Part shown: positions 37,201 through 49,082 of the stretch, in pieces
How the letters are laid out: each line of letters begins with the position of its first letter
How positions within the stretch are numbered: position 1 is the stretch's first letter
Origin: Augochlora pura
Lineage: Eukaryota > Arthropoda > Insecta > Hymenoptera > Halictidae
Assembly: GCF_028453695.1 (NCBI RefSeq)
Contig: NC_135781.1
Coordinates: forward strand, 22,629,640 to 22,693,639
Direction: 5' to 3'
Length of the DNA stretch: 64,000 bases
Translations under genes and position numbers: made by a program
Notes under the pieces: generated by a model
What the model saw: only the letters and a program-made list of their open reading frames with translations
Databases searched by the model: none
What the model was told of the DNA's origin: nothing

Positions 37201-37625
37201 CTATTAAACGAGTCATTGAAGATTGTAATGAAACAACGATAAGAAATAAAATATTCTCATCTGAAATAAAGCAACCTACTTCCAAAAAAGTAAACCAACA
37301 AAAACTATTGTGAAACAGCAATGAAAAACGGATGTTAACGGGAAAGATACTAGTTTCTTTCAAAAATTAAATTTTCGTATGTTATAAAAAAAAAACATTG
37401 AAGAACATTGCAAAACATCAGCAAGAAACAAAATATTAAAGATGTAATTACTTTTTAATAAAAATGAAATGTAGAAAGATAACAAGGAATATTATAAAAC
37501 AGCAACGAGAAAATGAAATTTAGAAAATATTAACAAAAGAAACAAAGTTACTTTTCCTTAGAAATAAAATTTAGAAACATGTTAAAAGACATATTGAGAC
37601 AGCAACAAGAAATAAAATGTTTCAA
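37201..37625. repeat. Degenerate tandem repeat, spacing about 80-103 bp
   Basis: The block CAGCAA(C/T)(A/G)AGAAA(T/A)AAAAT or a variant occurs near 37318, 37421, 37502 and 37602. A-rich sequence with GAAATTTAGAAA links the units. The units are strongly diverged. Confidence 0.5.
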
Positions 37626-38340
37626 TTGGAAATAAAGTTCCGAGGGTTGCCAATTTTCCCCGACACGTCACACTGGCCACTGCGATGCACTTCCACCGGG
37701 TGCATTCACTTTTCTTTAGCGGAAGTCCGTTCGGCTCCGACCAATCACAACGCGAGTGTATTGTGCGACGACGGGCGTCGAACAACGGTAATTACAGCGC
37801 TTAGCCGAGGCGACGGTAGTCCAGCAATCGCAATGAATCGCGTCTCCCGATTCCGAAGATACCGGCCAAGTTCCGCGGATTATGATCCAGCGTGGCGGTC
37901 AAGGAGATTATGCTATCTGAAACACGAATCCGAGAAACTCGAAGATAGTACCCCCAGCCCGGTGGATCCGTGTACCGTTAAGGTTACCATCGTCGCTGAT
38001 ATCTGCCCACGATTTAATCGCATTCTAATTGCGCGCCGTTACCGACGTATTACGGCCTCTTCATTAATTTATTTTTTGGATCCGGCGAGTTTATGTCGAC
38101 GATGCAGCAGGGAACCTTTCCGTAATGCCGGGCTGCTCGATTTTACGATCGAATGACGTTTCGTTATTAGTCTTTCGGTTCGGTGCTGAAGAGTACTCAA
38201 AGATTCGTCCACGTTTACCTCAGAATCCATACGGTTATCTACGCGTTCGGTTCGGTAATTAATGAATTCCACAGCGCTTTGCATTTTACGAGAGGCTATT
38301 ATGATATTTATACGTTTCGATTGCTTATCGGGGTAAATAC
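37626..38340. other. CpG-rich island with a 179-codon unsupported frame
   Basis: The plus frame at 37617-38156 begins in the tandem repeat and continues through the island. Its product is basic, has no domain that I know, and overlaps minus frames. No promoter or splice signal supports it. Confidence 0.45.
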
Positions 38341-38699
38341 CCTGCCAGTTCTCTTCGTTTGATAGTGTCTGAGTTAAACATTAAGCAGATGCTATCTGGT
38401 TACTTTCACGTATTTTTACGTTTCGGCGAAAAATACGTAATTACGATCGCAGATCCTTGATCTTGAAATGAAATTATCAGCGTTTCTCGGGAATAGTAAT
38501 TTGATGTGTAGGATCTACCTGTTATTTATGCAGAAATATTGAATGATGCGTCAAACTGCAATACTTAATGAATGACGATTATTATGTATAACTCAATTTC
38601 TTATAGATTTACGTGGAACTAAGTACAATTTTTAAAATACATTCCAATTAAATGATTAACCGTGAACATTATTTTTACCGCAAGGAGATCTCGTTATAT
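38341..38699. other. AT-rich spacer
   Basis: No features seen. Confidence 0.6.
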
Positions 38700-38945
38700 C
38701 AACAATTTTCTCTTAACTAATTTAACTATCCCGTCTTATGCATTTATGTCTTATACAATTTTATAAAATACGATAAACCTTTCCTATTACTTCTAACACA
38801 AGAAAGATATTTTAGTCCATCAAGAAGCTTCCTATATATAAATTATCACATTAAACAGTTCCTGTATCCTAATTAAAATCTCCCTTCTAACGCATTTATA
38901 TCCTATGAAATTTCTGAAAACACAATAGACTTTTATTCGAAAATA
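38700..38945. repeat. Degenerate tandem duplication, period about 152 bp
   Basis: GCATTTATGTCTTATACAAT at 38740 matches GCATTTATATCCTATGAAAT at 38892. The preceding CCCGTCTTAT and CCCTTCTAAC, and the following AATACGATAA and ACACAATAGA, also align. Confidence 0.5.
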
Positions 38946-39600
38946 CAATTAGTCAACTTTATACGAAGCATATTCATGAAATTCAATTGAAAAACAGAAA
39001 TTCACTTAAATGCAATTTAGTTCTGTTAGCAGATGGCATGCCGTGGATAATTTTAACACACAGCGAATCACCACCAGGGACAGGAGCTAAGAAATTCTTA
39101 CCCGGAGGTTCGCAAAAGCGTTAATTACCACGGAAATAGAAAGCGACGATTAGGGTCCATTTGCGTACACCGGCGCGGCGGTGTGGTAACCGTGAAAAAT
39201 TCGGTGCAAGCGGAGTAGTTGCGCGAGAAAAGAAGCCTCCCGGTGATTATCATTGGCGCGAGCAGAAACAGGGAGGGGAAAGAGCACCGGACGAGGACGG
39301 AGGAAGAGGAGAGGGGCAGAACGACGCTGGGACACGAGAAGTAGAATGATGAATTGCGAGACGCGGCAATGAATCAGAGCCCAGCGACAGGCGGTACACC
39401 TACCAACAATGCGGGGCCCCGAAGAACGGGGCCCACCAAGACTGTTCGGAAACACCTAACCATGCTTAAAGCTTCTCTGAAACAACTGCCGACCGTTTCC
39501 TGCTCCCATCATACTAAATTATGAAGTCAACAGACATTTTACTATTTTCTTGCTTGCGTACTCAATTTATTTTGCAGCACTACCAATTTTCTATTAAATC
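38946..39600. other. GC-rich island at about 39060-39470
   Basis: A 101-codon minus frame overlaps a 62-codon plus frame. The purine-rich tract at about 39260-39350 accounts for much of both. No gene. Confidence 0.5.
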
Positions 39601-40400
39601 AATTCCATCTCGGGTTTTTCTAACGTTTTAGCTAGTTATTTGTTACGTCCGGAGTTTAATGACACTGAGTGAGCCATTAGCGAATCAAACTGAGATTTAC
39701 AATTAGTTGCACAGAGTTGGGTCAACGTTTCTTAAAATAGACCAGTATGCTACAGATTTTTGTATTGTCAGTTAAATTTGAATAGCTAAACTATATTGCG
39801 TATAAATATTTTATTAATTTTCTGTCGAGTCAATTTTATTTGTATTCTTTCTCCTATTTTAGCTAATTTTTATCGTCAATATAATACCGAATAAAATAAA
39901 TTCACTAATATTATTTTAGAACAAACCAATTGTATTTCACGTTCTCCTAATGTGCGACGTACTTTTATGTTTTATTTTAAATATATTTTATGAATATTTC
40001 TTGCGAGTGGATTTTGGAATATTCTAACTAAATTTTATCAGCAATGGTAAATATATTTTAGCAATCTTCGTTAACAATCGAGTAAACTAAATACATTTCA
40101 TGTTGTTCTACTATTGTAGCTAATTTTAATTAGCAAAGTATAAATATCATTTGCAAATGGATTTCGAAATGGTCTAACTTTTTATCAGCAACGGTAGATA
40201 TATTTTAGCAATCTGCATTAACAATCGAGTGAAGTAAATATGTTTTACGTTTTTCTACTATTGTAGCTAATTTTTCTTATCGAGACAGTGTTCAATAAAA
40301 ATAGTTTACCAATTTTCGTTGAAATAGATATTGTATTTTATATTCTTATATTACACTAGCTAATTTTAATTAGCAAAGTATAAATATCCAATAAAAGTTT
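39601..40400. repeat. Degenerate tandem repeat array with a 147-bp core period
   Basis: ATATATTTTAGCAATCT with TTATCAGCAA upstream and TAACAATCGAGT downstream occurs at about 40038 and again 147 bases later. The phrase TAGCTAATTTT recurs near 39861, 40117, 40265 and 40360. Two units contain the perfect palindrome GCTAATTTTAATTAGC (about 40119 and 40361). Outer units are strongly decayed. Confidence 0.6.
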
Positions 40401-41230
40401 TTTATTGCCTACCTTCAGACAAGTCCAAATGTATTCCACATTCTCCCACACTTACAGTTTATTTTTCCCAAGCGAAACGAAGTTGAATGCGAATATCATA
40501 TTTTTCATTTTTAAATGGATTAAACATATAAGAGTTCGTGTATTTCATTTGAATATTTTTCGGTTCGTATCCAAGTGGGTCAAATATATGTAAATTCGTG
40601 TGCCACGTGAAAGTGTACCCGAGGGTTAAAGCAGCAGTCGATCGAGAAGCAGCGAAATGCCAGCCGAAGACCTAATTATTGACTAATTGAAGCAAAGCAT
40701 GTTCCTAGAGCATGTCGGGCCAGAAAAATGCAGCGAACGTTCGGCTTTCTATATCGTAACGGCGAGTCTGGAAAGAGTCACGAGAAGCAGCAAGTGGGTT
40801 GCGCCGTTGCCAGTAATCTTTGAGTTCATCAGGAAACGACCGCGCGCAAGGCGAAAGCGATTATGACTCGTGTGTGGTCGGCTGACTCGTTTTTCTCCTA
40901 TTTAATTAACGTTAAAGCGAGGCTGCTCCGTACGGATTAAGCGCGATACATGCACGGTACAAATCGATTCTAAATTGCATCGCATTCATTTGGTCCGGTG
41001 CGCCGGTACCCGGAGCACAGCCTATCGGGACCGCTGCGAAAACAACCGCGTTTTCAATGCAAATCTAAATTCATACCTCACGCCCGCCGGGAACGGTCCA
41101 GATTCGTTTCGGCGAACGTTGTTTCATCGAATTAGTCCGTGTACACATAACCGGCACGCAGCACCGCAGTGTCGTCACACAAAATTTGCAGTTATTAATC
41201 CACGACCCGTACCATTATCTTGACAGTTAC
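40401..41230. other. AT-rich flank, then GC-richer island at about 40640-41220
   Basis: An 82-codon plus frame (40975-41223) is not recognised. No repeats or promoter signals. Confidence 0.5.
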
Positions 41231-41676
41231 AATGATCTGAAATTTTTCAATGTAGTTTTACTACTTGTGTTCATTAGAATTACTTCAGAACCCAGCCGTA
41301 TTGCGTTTCTGTCTATTTTTTTATGGTAACGGCTTTCCTAGGTAAAGGTCTATAAAATAAATACCATCGAAAGATAGTTCAACCCTTAAATACTATTGCT
41401 AGTTTGTAAGACTGCAACTAATTGTTTATTTGCGTGGTTAACGTTTCCAATACACTTATTTCTATTCAATCGAACTTGGATCTCACTTCATTAATGTCGT
41501 TTAAACTAAGATTTTTTATTTAATACTTATGTGTCAATAATAATCCAACAAACATTAGCTATCTGTGAGACCGCGAATAGCGGTTATGTAAATTTAATAG
41601 CTCTAGTGATTAATGATTAAATAAAAGTGTTATGGTACCTTAAGCCCATACATCTGTGCGAAAATGTGTTCAAAAT
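41231..41676. other. AT-rich non-coding stretch
   Basis: No features seen. Confidence 0.6.
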
Positions 41677-41729
41677 AAAATTCCTTTTTTTTTTGAAAAT
41701 TAAAAAAAAAGTCATTTAAAAGGAATTTT
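41677..41729. repeat. Inverted repeat with poly-T / poly-A stem
   Basis: AAAATTCCTTTT at 41677 and AAAAGGAATTTT ending at 41729 are perfect 12-bp inverted copies. The T run and A run between them extend the possible stem. Confidence 0.65.
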
Positions 41730-41874
41730 GTCGTTTGCAATTTATAAATACTTATATAGAAGAACTAGTTCTGGTAAAAGAGTTGGTTTCTTTCTTAAAG
41801 CGAAGAAACAACGTTAACATTTTTAGGTATGTCTATCTGTGCAAAGTTTTACAAAGGACATCGAGATTAAAATA

Positions 41875-42017
41875 AATCAAATAGATTAAATAAGTATCGA
41901 TCATAAGAGAACAGTTACCTTATTCTGATTTTAGAGAACGGAATAACATCCATACTTAGCAGATTACTACTAGAGATAATCATCACCATTCAGATTCATT
42001 AAAATACAGCGTAAAGT
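41875..42017 (+). mobile_element. piggyBac-type MITE, family B, fragment
   Basis: AACGGAATAACATCCATACT and the following 75 bases match the right third of family B (compare 56475-56560). The last bases, ATACAGCGTAAAGTAA, are a decayed terminus. The left end is missing. Confidence 0.5.
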
Positions 42018-43200
42018 AATGCATATAAAAAAGATAAACTTTACGCTTCTTGTAATTTCTGCTCCATGAATAAATTTTACAAAATTACTGCATAAATAAC
42101 GCACGTGTCAATATTTCTGGTGCCCACTAATTGGGTCGCCATTAGCCGTTTAACACCCAAAGTGCCAAACTCGAAAACTAATTTTCATAATAATCTTTTA
42201 ATTAAGCCAATCTGCGATGAAATCTACGATACACAGTTATACCGCGCATAGCCACGTTTACAAATGGAATTGCTATAATAAACCCTGTTTTTTTTTCTAC
42301 TCTCGTGTCATTAAACAAGTTGTTCTCATTTCGTGAGCCTTTTATGGGCATTGGCGCGACGTGACACTTAACATGGTAACCCTTATCACTCTAACTAATT
42401 CTTCTGCTTGTATTGGCAAGCTCAATATTGGCGATGACCATATCAAGTTACGACCACCTCTAAAAGCAGAGATAAGAATCGCTGAGCCTAATATCCCTGT
42501 GTGCTACTGTACCTATGCACTCTTAAAAGTCTCTGTAACCGACGAATATAAAAATGGTCACCATTATCTGTCGCAGCTGTAATAAACCTAAATCAAGATT
42601 TCATAAGCTTAATGAAAATAAAAATGAACATGGGCGGGGCCGGGTGGACTTGTTCGACGTAATAAAAGTTAAATTGGATCAGTCAATACGAAAATGTACA
42701 CTGCACAACATATCTGGGCCAGTTTTATTTGAAATAAAAACGAGAAACAACTATTTGATATAATTCATTGGAAATCGTCATTCCAAAATATGATAGAAAT
42801 AATATCAAACTATTTGAGCTAATGAGGATTTAAAATAATGAACGATTTTGTTGGTATTTCATTCCAAATACGACAACAAGAAATAATAAAGAGTTAAAAA
42901 AAATGAAAAGAGATGAATTAGAAAATTAAATAAGATTAAATAAACCGACGTTTTAATTAGAGTAATATTTCGAATAATGTAACTTTAAATGAAGGTTGCA
43001 ATCGGTCAAAATAAAACGGTCATCTCGTAGGTTTAGTGTCAAAGGATAGAGCGAGTACACTAAAAAAATCAATTAAAATTCCATATATAAAATGTGAAGA
43101 AAACACTGTGTAGATATGCTTTCCTTCATTTTTAATCTATAGTCAGTAAATGAAATCGTTTGCCACTGATTGTACCGATTTCTTACGATTACGTCAATTT
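42018..43200. other. Mostly AT-rich non-coding stretch
   Basis: TTAACACCCAAAGTGCC at 42149 resembles a piggyBac-type terminus without a partner. Frames of 69 and 73 codons at 42361-42763 are not recognised. Confidence 0.5.
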
Positions 43201-43486
43201 GACACACAAGGGACACATTAAGTTGGAAAAACGTGGACCGAATGGGGGTTAGAACGTCTCCCTGGTCGTTCCGGGGTCGATGCATCCCCGCCGCGTGAGC
43301 CGAGTCAAGGCGACGCTGCTTTCTAAAGCAGTAATTTCATCTGTCGCATCCACGGTGTAGATAACAATCTTGTCATTGTTACAAAGCGATATACATTAGT
43401 CGCGTTTAGGGCTCGGTAGTTCTCGTATCAATTCGACGGCCGTAGACCAAGAAAGGTCGGGTCCACGGAGCGACGAAACCGTGAGA

Positions 43487-43590
43487 AAGGGGCGGGGGAT
43501 GGGGCCGGCATAAAAGATGCTGATGGTTGGCGTACTGCCACGAGAGGAACGTAAACTGATCGTGCAATCTGCCGGTGCGCGCGGTAAGTC
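43487..43590 (+). promoter_or_regulatory. Candidate core promoter with GC box, TATA-like box and splice donor
   Basis: GGGGCGGGGG (about 43490-43499) lies just upstream of CATAAAAG at 43509. A consensus donor, GCG|GTAAGTC, occurs at 43581-43590, where a short non-coding first exon could end. The order and spacing suit a first exon starting near 43538. No downstream coding exon is identified in the window, so this remains speculative. Confidence 0.28.
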
Positions 43591-43667
43591 AACTCCAGCC
43601 ACGAAGAATTTCAATCAGTAATAATATCGCCGTGCTTTCTATCTTGGCCTTCCTCCCCCGCGATCGC

Positions 43668-43762
43668 CTGCTCTCCTCCTATCCTCCTCCTATCCACCTC
43701 CTATCCCTCTTCTATCCTCCGTCTATCCTTCTCCCGTCCACCTCCTATCCTCCTCCTCGCGT
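43668..43762 (+). repeat. Pyrimidine-rich minisatellite
   Basis: About eight units of a roughly 12-bp motif close to CCTCCTATCCTC, with point variants. Confidence 0.8.
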
Positions 43763-44095
43763 GTTTCCTCCTTCGGGTTCCCGGCGTGCTCTCGCTTCTC
43801 CGCTTGCCCACGGTTCTCCTCTTCTCGCCGGTCCTCATGCCGGTTACAAATGGCGTCATTATTCCTTAATAATTCGAGATATCAGTCGGCCGAACATTTA
43901 TTGTCCACCGTGGACGGGTCACAACCGAGAGGCAACGCGGGACGATAGCTCTCAACGGGGCGACGGCGACGGTGTCCTTTTTTCATTTTGCTGCGGCGCA
44001 CACTGCGGCGCTTATGCGAGCGTCCAGGACAAAAAACATAACTTCCATGCTAATCAATTATCGACTAAAATGCCTTGATAATTTGTCAACGGGAA

Positions 44096-46490
44096 TGCAA
44101 AGGGGCGTTGATCTGCATACAAATTATATTTATATTAATTATAATTATATGAAACAAATTTTATGTTTTAATATGTTGATAATTGTGCAAAGTTTTTGTC
44201 CTGTTATGGCTATATATTTTCTTATAACTTAGAAGACCCAAATTTTCTTATAAGAAAGTTTCTATGGGATCGAGATGATCTATCTGACGAATATGTCGAA
44301 ATATGTTTTTCGGGATATATTGATCCTTTTATTTTTAATGGCCTTATCTGCAATGTAGGAACACAAGTCGAACTTGATTATTTTTATTTCGTGTTAATTA
44401 TTGGAGTACATATATGCTTTACATAATCTCTATATGTAGGTTAATTATGTTCGTATAACCCTGGCCATCATTTTCTATTATATTACATCGTCAAGTGGCC
44501 TTGTGTTCATAAGGCAATACAAACAAGATATAAATTGTAAATTAACTTGCTATTGAATCCTTACTAGAAATTAAATCCTCTTTTCTAATATTCTTTTGCT
44601 AAATATAATTATTTAGACATGTTAACACTTCGTACACATAGTTTTAAATAGATCCGATGCAGTAATTTTTTAAACTTTGTTCATTGATGGTTGCACTGTG
44701 CAACGCAGCTATATAATGGCGCGTATTTATTGGCGGCCTGGTGAGAGGTGAATGCAATTCAAGCGCATCCTTTGCACCTTCGTCGTCCGAGGAAAGATGA
44801 CCGATTTATGCGCGCTCGGATCGGGCTCCATCGTGGCCTCTTACGGCTTCCGTGCGTCCAATAATTGAACCTGCACGGTTTTGGAGCCCGGATGATGCGA
44901 TGGTTCAGACCTTAAACGAACCGAGCACCTCGGTGACGTGTTATGCTGTTATGAATAGACTAAAGGAATAAGTGAAAAATACATCCACCCCTAAATTTAC
45001 GCAATTCCCATTTTACGTTGATTTGTTTTATACGGATGAAAGTGGCACAGGTAGAATCCATGGGGATCGCTGCCATGAATGGAACGCTTTCATATAGAAC
45101 AAACAACAAAGAACTAAACGATCGATCGAATTGTAGTTTAAAAGGTTCGAAAAATCAGTTTTGCAAGAAGTATAAATAATGACAATGAGTTTCTCCTGAG
45201 TTTACTTACTTTATTTTTAATTTGGTTGAAAAGTGCATTTTATGCATTAATGTCACATATAAATATTGTATGACGAACAATTATTCTTGGATAAAGGGAA
45301 ACTGAAAGAAATTAACAAAAGCGAAAATGGTATATTTCAATTCTTTGGCTAATTTAAAAAGCTTCCAAACATCTACTAACTACATAAATTCATATTGTGT
45401 AATTGCTGATAGGGGCGGATATTATTTTCTGCATATGTTGCTGCAAACAGCTGTCAATTAGAAACTATTTTCATTCTGTGATTCTTACTGTACACGTTGC
45501 ATTAAAATTTAGATAGAATGAACAAGTTGTGCGACTCATCCTAACAAATTCGCATCGATCATCTGTCACATATGGGTGACAATAATTTTAAGCTAGGTGT
45601 CGAAGTTCATACTTATTGTAAAATATTGAATAAACGGGAGATTATTAGGGTTTTTAAAACATTAAGGAATTAAATTTGTTGTATTTTACTAATCTGCACT
45701 TACCGCGATTAATGAATAAAATTATGAAAATGTATTGTGTTACCAGACCCCTTCCTTGATTAATAGCATTTTCAATCAAAAGAATTTCATTATTACTTGC
45801 GATGTATACCCATAAATTTGCAGACCAGTCGTTAGAGTCTATTGTCGGCTTTATCTACTGCCGCCGATTGAAATGTTCTCCTTCCATGTTGGACAATTCT
45901 ATACACACTGTTATCTTGGCAGTCACGCAATAATATATCCATATAATTTGCTATTCATAAATTCTTTTGTCGTCGATTATATACATTCATTGGCTATAAC
46001 GTACTATTTGCCAGACGTGCAATCACCACGCAAAAAAAAGGAACTAATTATTGTACGTAGAACTCCATGCAGCTACTTACTACTATCATTTACCCTTTCC
46101 GCGCTATTCAGAAAATTCAAAAATTCGCATTTTCAGTAATAAGTTGAATAAAATCGAATACTTATCCTGCGTACAATGCGTACAAATTGTTAATATATTT
46201 GCAACAAAAAAGTTGCAATTAAAAGCAACAATCGAGTAATCGGTCGATATAATATTCTTTTACAACATAATATGCTTTTTGTGTAGATTATATTAATAAT
46301 TAATTTCTACGAAAACCTTCAGCAAGCGTTTTTTACGATTTTTGACTTCGTAAGACAAATCTTTTACAATTGCTATAGCATCGATTGAAAAATGTTTATT
46401 ACATTTTGATATATGAAATATCTTATAGCTCTCTATGAATCTTACATGTTAATGAGTAAACATTATAAACAATAGATCATCGACTTACAT
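44096..46490. other. Mostly AT-rich non-coding stretch
   Basis: A small GC-richer patch at 44690-44960 has no open frame of note. TTAACACTTCGTACACATAG at 44624 resembles a lone piggyBac-type end. Sequence at about 45228-45300 (AGTGCATTTTATGCAT) may be an old family A fragment. Frames of 76 to 88 codons are unrecognised. Confidence 0.5.
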
Positions 46491-46729
46491 GTACCATTTG
46501 CAGTCGAGTGACTCTGGGGCATCACTAAAATTGTTCTATCACGTTTTAACTTTTATACAAATACAATTTAGATTTGAAAGATCGTTAAATAGTGAGACTA
46601 TTGGTATAAGTGACAAGAATCAATTACGTATACATAAAAGTGCACTTTGTTACATAGAATCGAAACACGATGAGCCAGAAATTTTATTTTAGATTTACTA
46701 TTAAAATATCATCGATTGCAAAGGGTTAG
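46491..46729 (+). mobile_element. piggyBac-type MITE, family A
   Basis: The interior is close to the copy at 20396, with shared TTGTTCTATCA, AAAAGTGCACTTTGTTACAT and GATGAGCCAGAAA. The termini are decayed (GTACCATTTGCAGTCGAGTG and GATTGCAAAGGGTTAG). It is 239 bp and non-coding; the 67-codon frame at 46489-46692 is a by-product. Confidence 0.8.
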
Positions 46730-48441
46730 CATACGAAAAATGTAATACCCCTCCATGAATCTGACATGTTAACAGATAAACAAGAAATAAAAAATAGATC
46801 ATCAACTTGTATATAACACCTTTCTGTTTCTATACGCTTTTAATCTAGCAACAATTGGGACAGTTACCCTAACTAATCTGAAAATTGTAAAATTCCGGAT
46901 GAAGCCTACACCATCCAAGAAAGTTAGAGTGCCTCGTGTTGCAACGGAGTCGAGGTTCCGAGAAGACAGTTCTTTTATCGTGCATCGATTTTACAACCTG
47001 CGCAGATCACGCAACACCCTTACGCTTTACAATAGTAAATAGCGATTATCTTCCTTGACACGAATGTTTTCCAGAGCGGCAAATGGTGCTCTTCGTGGGC
47101 GACACGAGCGGAAAACTTCGCCGGCATTATTATTCACGGCACACTCGAAAGATCAGATACGCGACAAACGAGTTTCCTGAGTGAATCAATAAGAAATCAT
47201 CGGACCGTGTAACATCGAGATCGCGTGACACGCCGGCGCCAAAGACATGATTTTCGTCTCAGATGTTAATTGGCCAGATGCGTGTAATCTATCGTTTAAA
47301 TGCGCCGGTCCTCAAGGACACGGCAGTCACACATTTCACTGGGAAAGCGTAACGAGTTCATCGTTCAATCCGACCATTAATTGAGTCCTCTACGCGCAAA
47401 GATGATACCCTTTAGGCTGTTTTGCAGCGACGCGAGCTCATAACAGTTGCCGTTGTAATCAACTTGTATTATCAAACTACGAAGTTTATAGAATTTATGA
47501 TAAAAATAACTAGCTGAATTTCGAAGCAATAAGATCATTAGAAGATTTAAAAATGTTTTTACATTCTCTTTCGTGTATTGAAATCATAAAAACAATAAAC
47601 AATATTTTTATACAAATCTTGTTCTTTAAAATTGATACAGACAATGTTTATTTTACACACGAATTCGCAGTCTATTTATAATGCACGATATTTCAATAAT
47701 TTACTTTTTAGTTATACAAATTTAATAGAGCTTTAAATAAAATGATGATTAAAAACGTTATATCAGTCGAATACAGGGTTTGGGCTATATTAAACAACCG
47801 GTACATTATAGAACGGTGAAAGTGATTCCCATGATTTCTAAAAATTATGAAATGTTTTTTCGATCGCCGCTTCCTTGTTTAAACCGTGTTTATTTCGGGC
47901 CGATAGTCGCGCACGTCCGTCCGAATCGTTGACTTTCGAGAAAAATATTTGCAGTGCGATTCGTGGTGTACCCTCGCGAGACCATTTCGACGTGTTAATG
48001 AGCTAATATTGAACTTTTCGTTCCTTCCGAGACGTATTTAAGTTGGACTAACAAGCTCTTAACCTTGGAGCTGCATGTTTGTCCGAGTTTCTCTCTTATC
48101 TAAAAGCTATTTACATTTAAATACGATCTTTCACTTCCAGCACAGTTTACAGCAATTCTTATCTCCGCACAAATGATTTAAAGATTGTCTTCGCTTAATT
48201 ATCCACCCAGTCATTTCCATAACGATCTTCAGCCGCTTTTGATATTCCAAATGATTTCGGTCACGGAACATTTGCGAAGATGATTGAATTTAACACGTGC
48301 CGCGTCGACTGTATACGGATCACACCAATTTCTCACTGGTTTTCAAAATTCATTGCTATTGTAGTATATTCGAACAAAAGTGAATTATACTAGAATGTTT
48401 GGAGTGCAAAGGAATTTTTTAGTTTTCCAGTTTCAGTTTCG
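46730..48441. other. GC-richer patches within AT-rich DNA
   Basis: Patches at about 46920-47460 and 47870-48330 have no open frame over 60 codons. A partial dispersed motif copy lies at 47661-47674 (minus). No gene or element end is visible. Confidence 0.5.
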
Positions 48442-48580
48442 TTAACGCATTCCGTGCCGAGCCATTTAATTAAATATGAAATATAATTCGATTTTATTGA
48501 TATCTAGCTTGTTTAGTAATTAATTGAATTCATGAATTAAAATTACTTATATTATTAATATTAAAATAATTAATACATTA

Positions 48581-48787
48581 AATACATTTGCTCGACTTTT
48601 CATTCAGATATATAGAAAATAATATATGAATTTTAATACATTAAGACATGTCTGAATTAAATGATGAGCATATAGAACTTACATTATTAATTTTTAAATA
48701 ATTAATACAATTTGCTATACAAAAATTAATCAAAACCATTGAATACATTTGCTCGACTTTTCATTCAGGCATATATACAAAATAATA
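48581..48787. repeat. Direct repeat pair, 161-bp offset
   Basis: The block at 48581-48625 (AATACATTTGCTCGACTTTT onwards) recurs at 48742-48787 with few differences. Confidence 0.75.
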
Positions 48788-48824
48788 TAAGTTCTGTATG
48801 CTCATCATTTGATTCAGGCATGTC
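48645..48824. repeat. Inverted repeat, 44-bp arms
   Basis: The arm GACATGTCTGAATTAAATGA (first part) at 48645 is matched in inverse at 48781-48824, which ends GATTCAGGCATGTC. The loop is 92 bases. Confidence 0.75.
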
Positions 48825-49082
48825 TTAACTAAAAATTGATACATTATTATAAGCAATTATTAATTATCATTTATGTAGCAACTAAACAAATATCCTTGCT
48901 TGGTCTATACTTCATTTCGTACAGTACCCTAATCCTTCTGATGGAAGTACATTCTCCAGTCGCAAACTTATTATAAAATTTATCTTTTAATAAATATGTG
49001 AACTTGTGCCACGCTAGTTTCACGCGTATGACGCTAGTTTAACGTACACCATCGTTGGTACGCGGTGCTCGGTACGTGTTAA

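Larger units (their letters stand above)
43201..44095. other. CpG-rich island with promoter-like site and pyrimidine minisatellite
   Basis: The 167-codon plus frame (43575-44078) reads the minisatellite as a PPP- and S-rich protein, so I do not call it a gene. The promoter-like site and the minisatellite are listed separately. Confidence 0.5.
48442..49082. mobile_element. piggyBac-type non-autonomous element, compound, 641 bp
   Basis: It starts TTAACGCATTCCGTGCCGAG and ends GCTCGGTACGTGTTAA, imperfect inverted termini that include TTAA. Inside lie two direct copies of a 45-bp block (48581-48625 and 48742-48787; key string TTTGCTCGACTTTTCATTCA). There is also a 44-bp inverted pair (48645-48688 and 48781-48824) with about four mismatches that would form a large hairpin. 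It has no coding capacity. Its ends resemble family C (TTAACRCGTT) more than A or B. Confidence 0.55.

Noticed and set aside
37617..38156. 179-codon open frame on the plus strand
   Set aside because: It starts in a degenerate tandem repeat and crosses into a CpG island, and nothing in the protein is recognisable.
43575..44078. 167-codon open frame on the plus strand
   Set aside because: A large part is the translated pyrimidine minisatellite (P- and S-rich).
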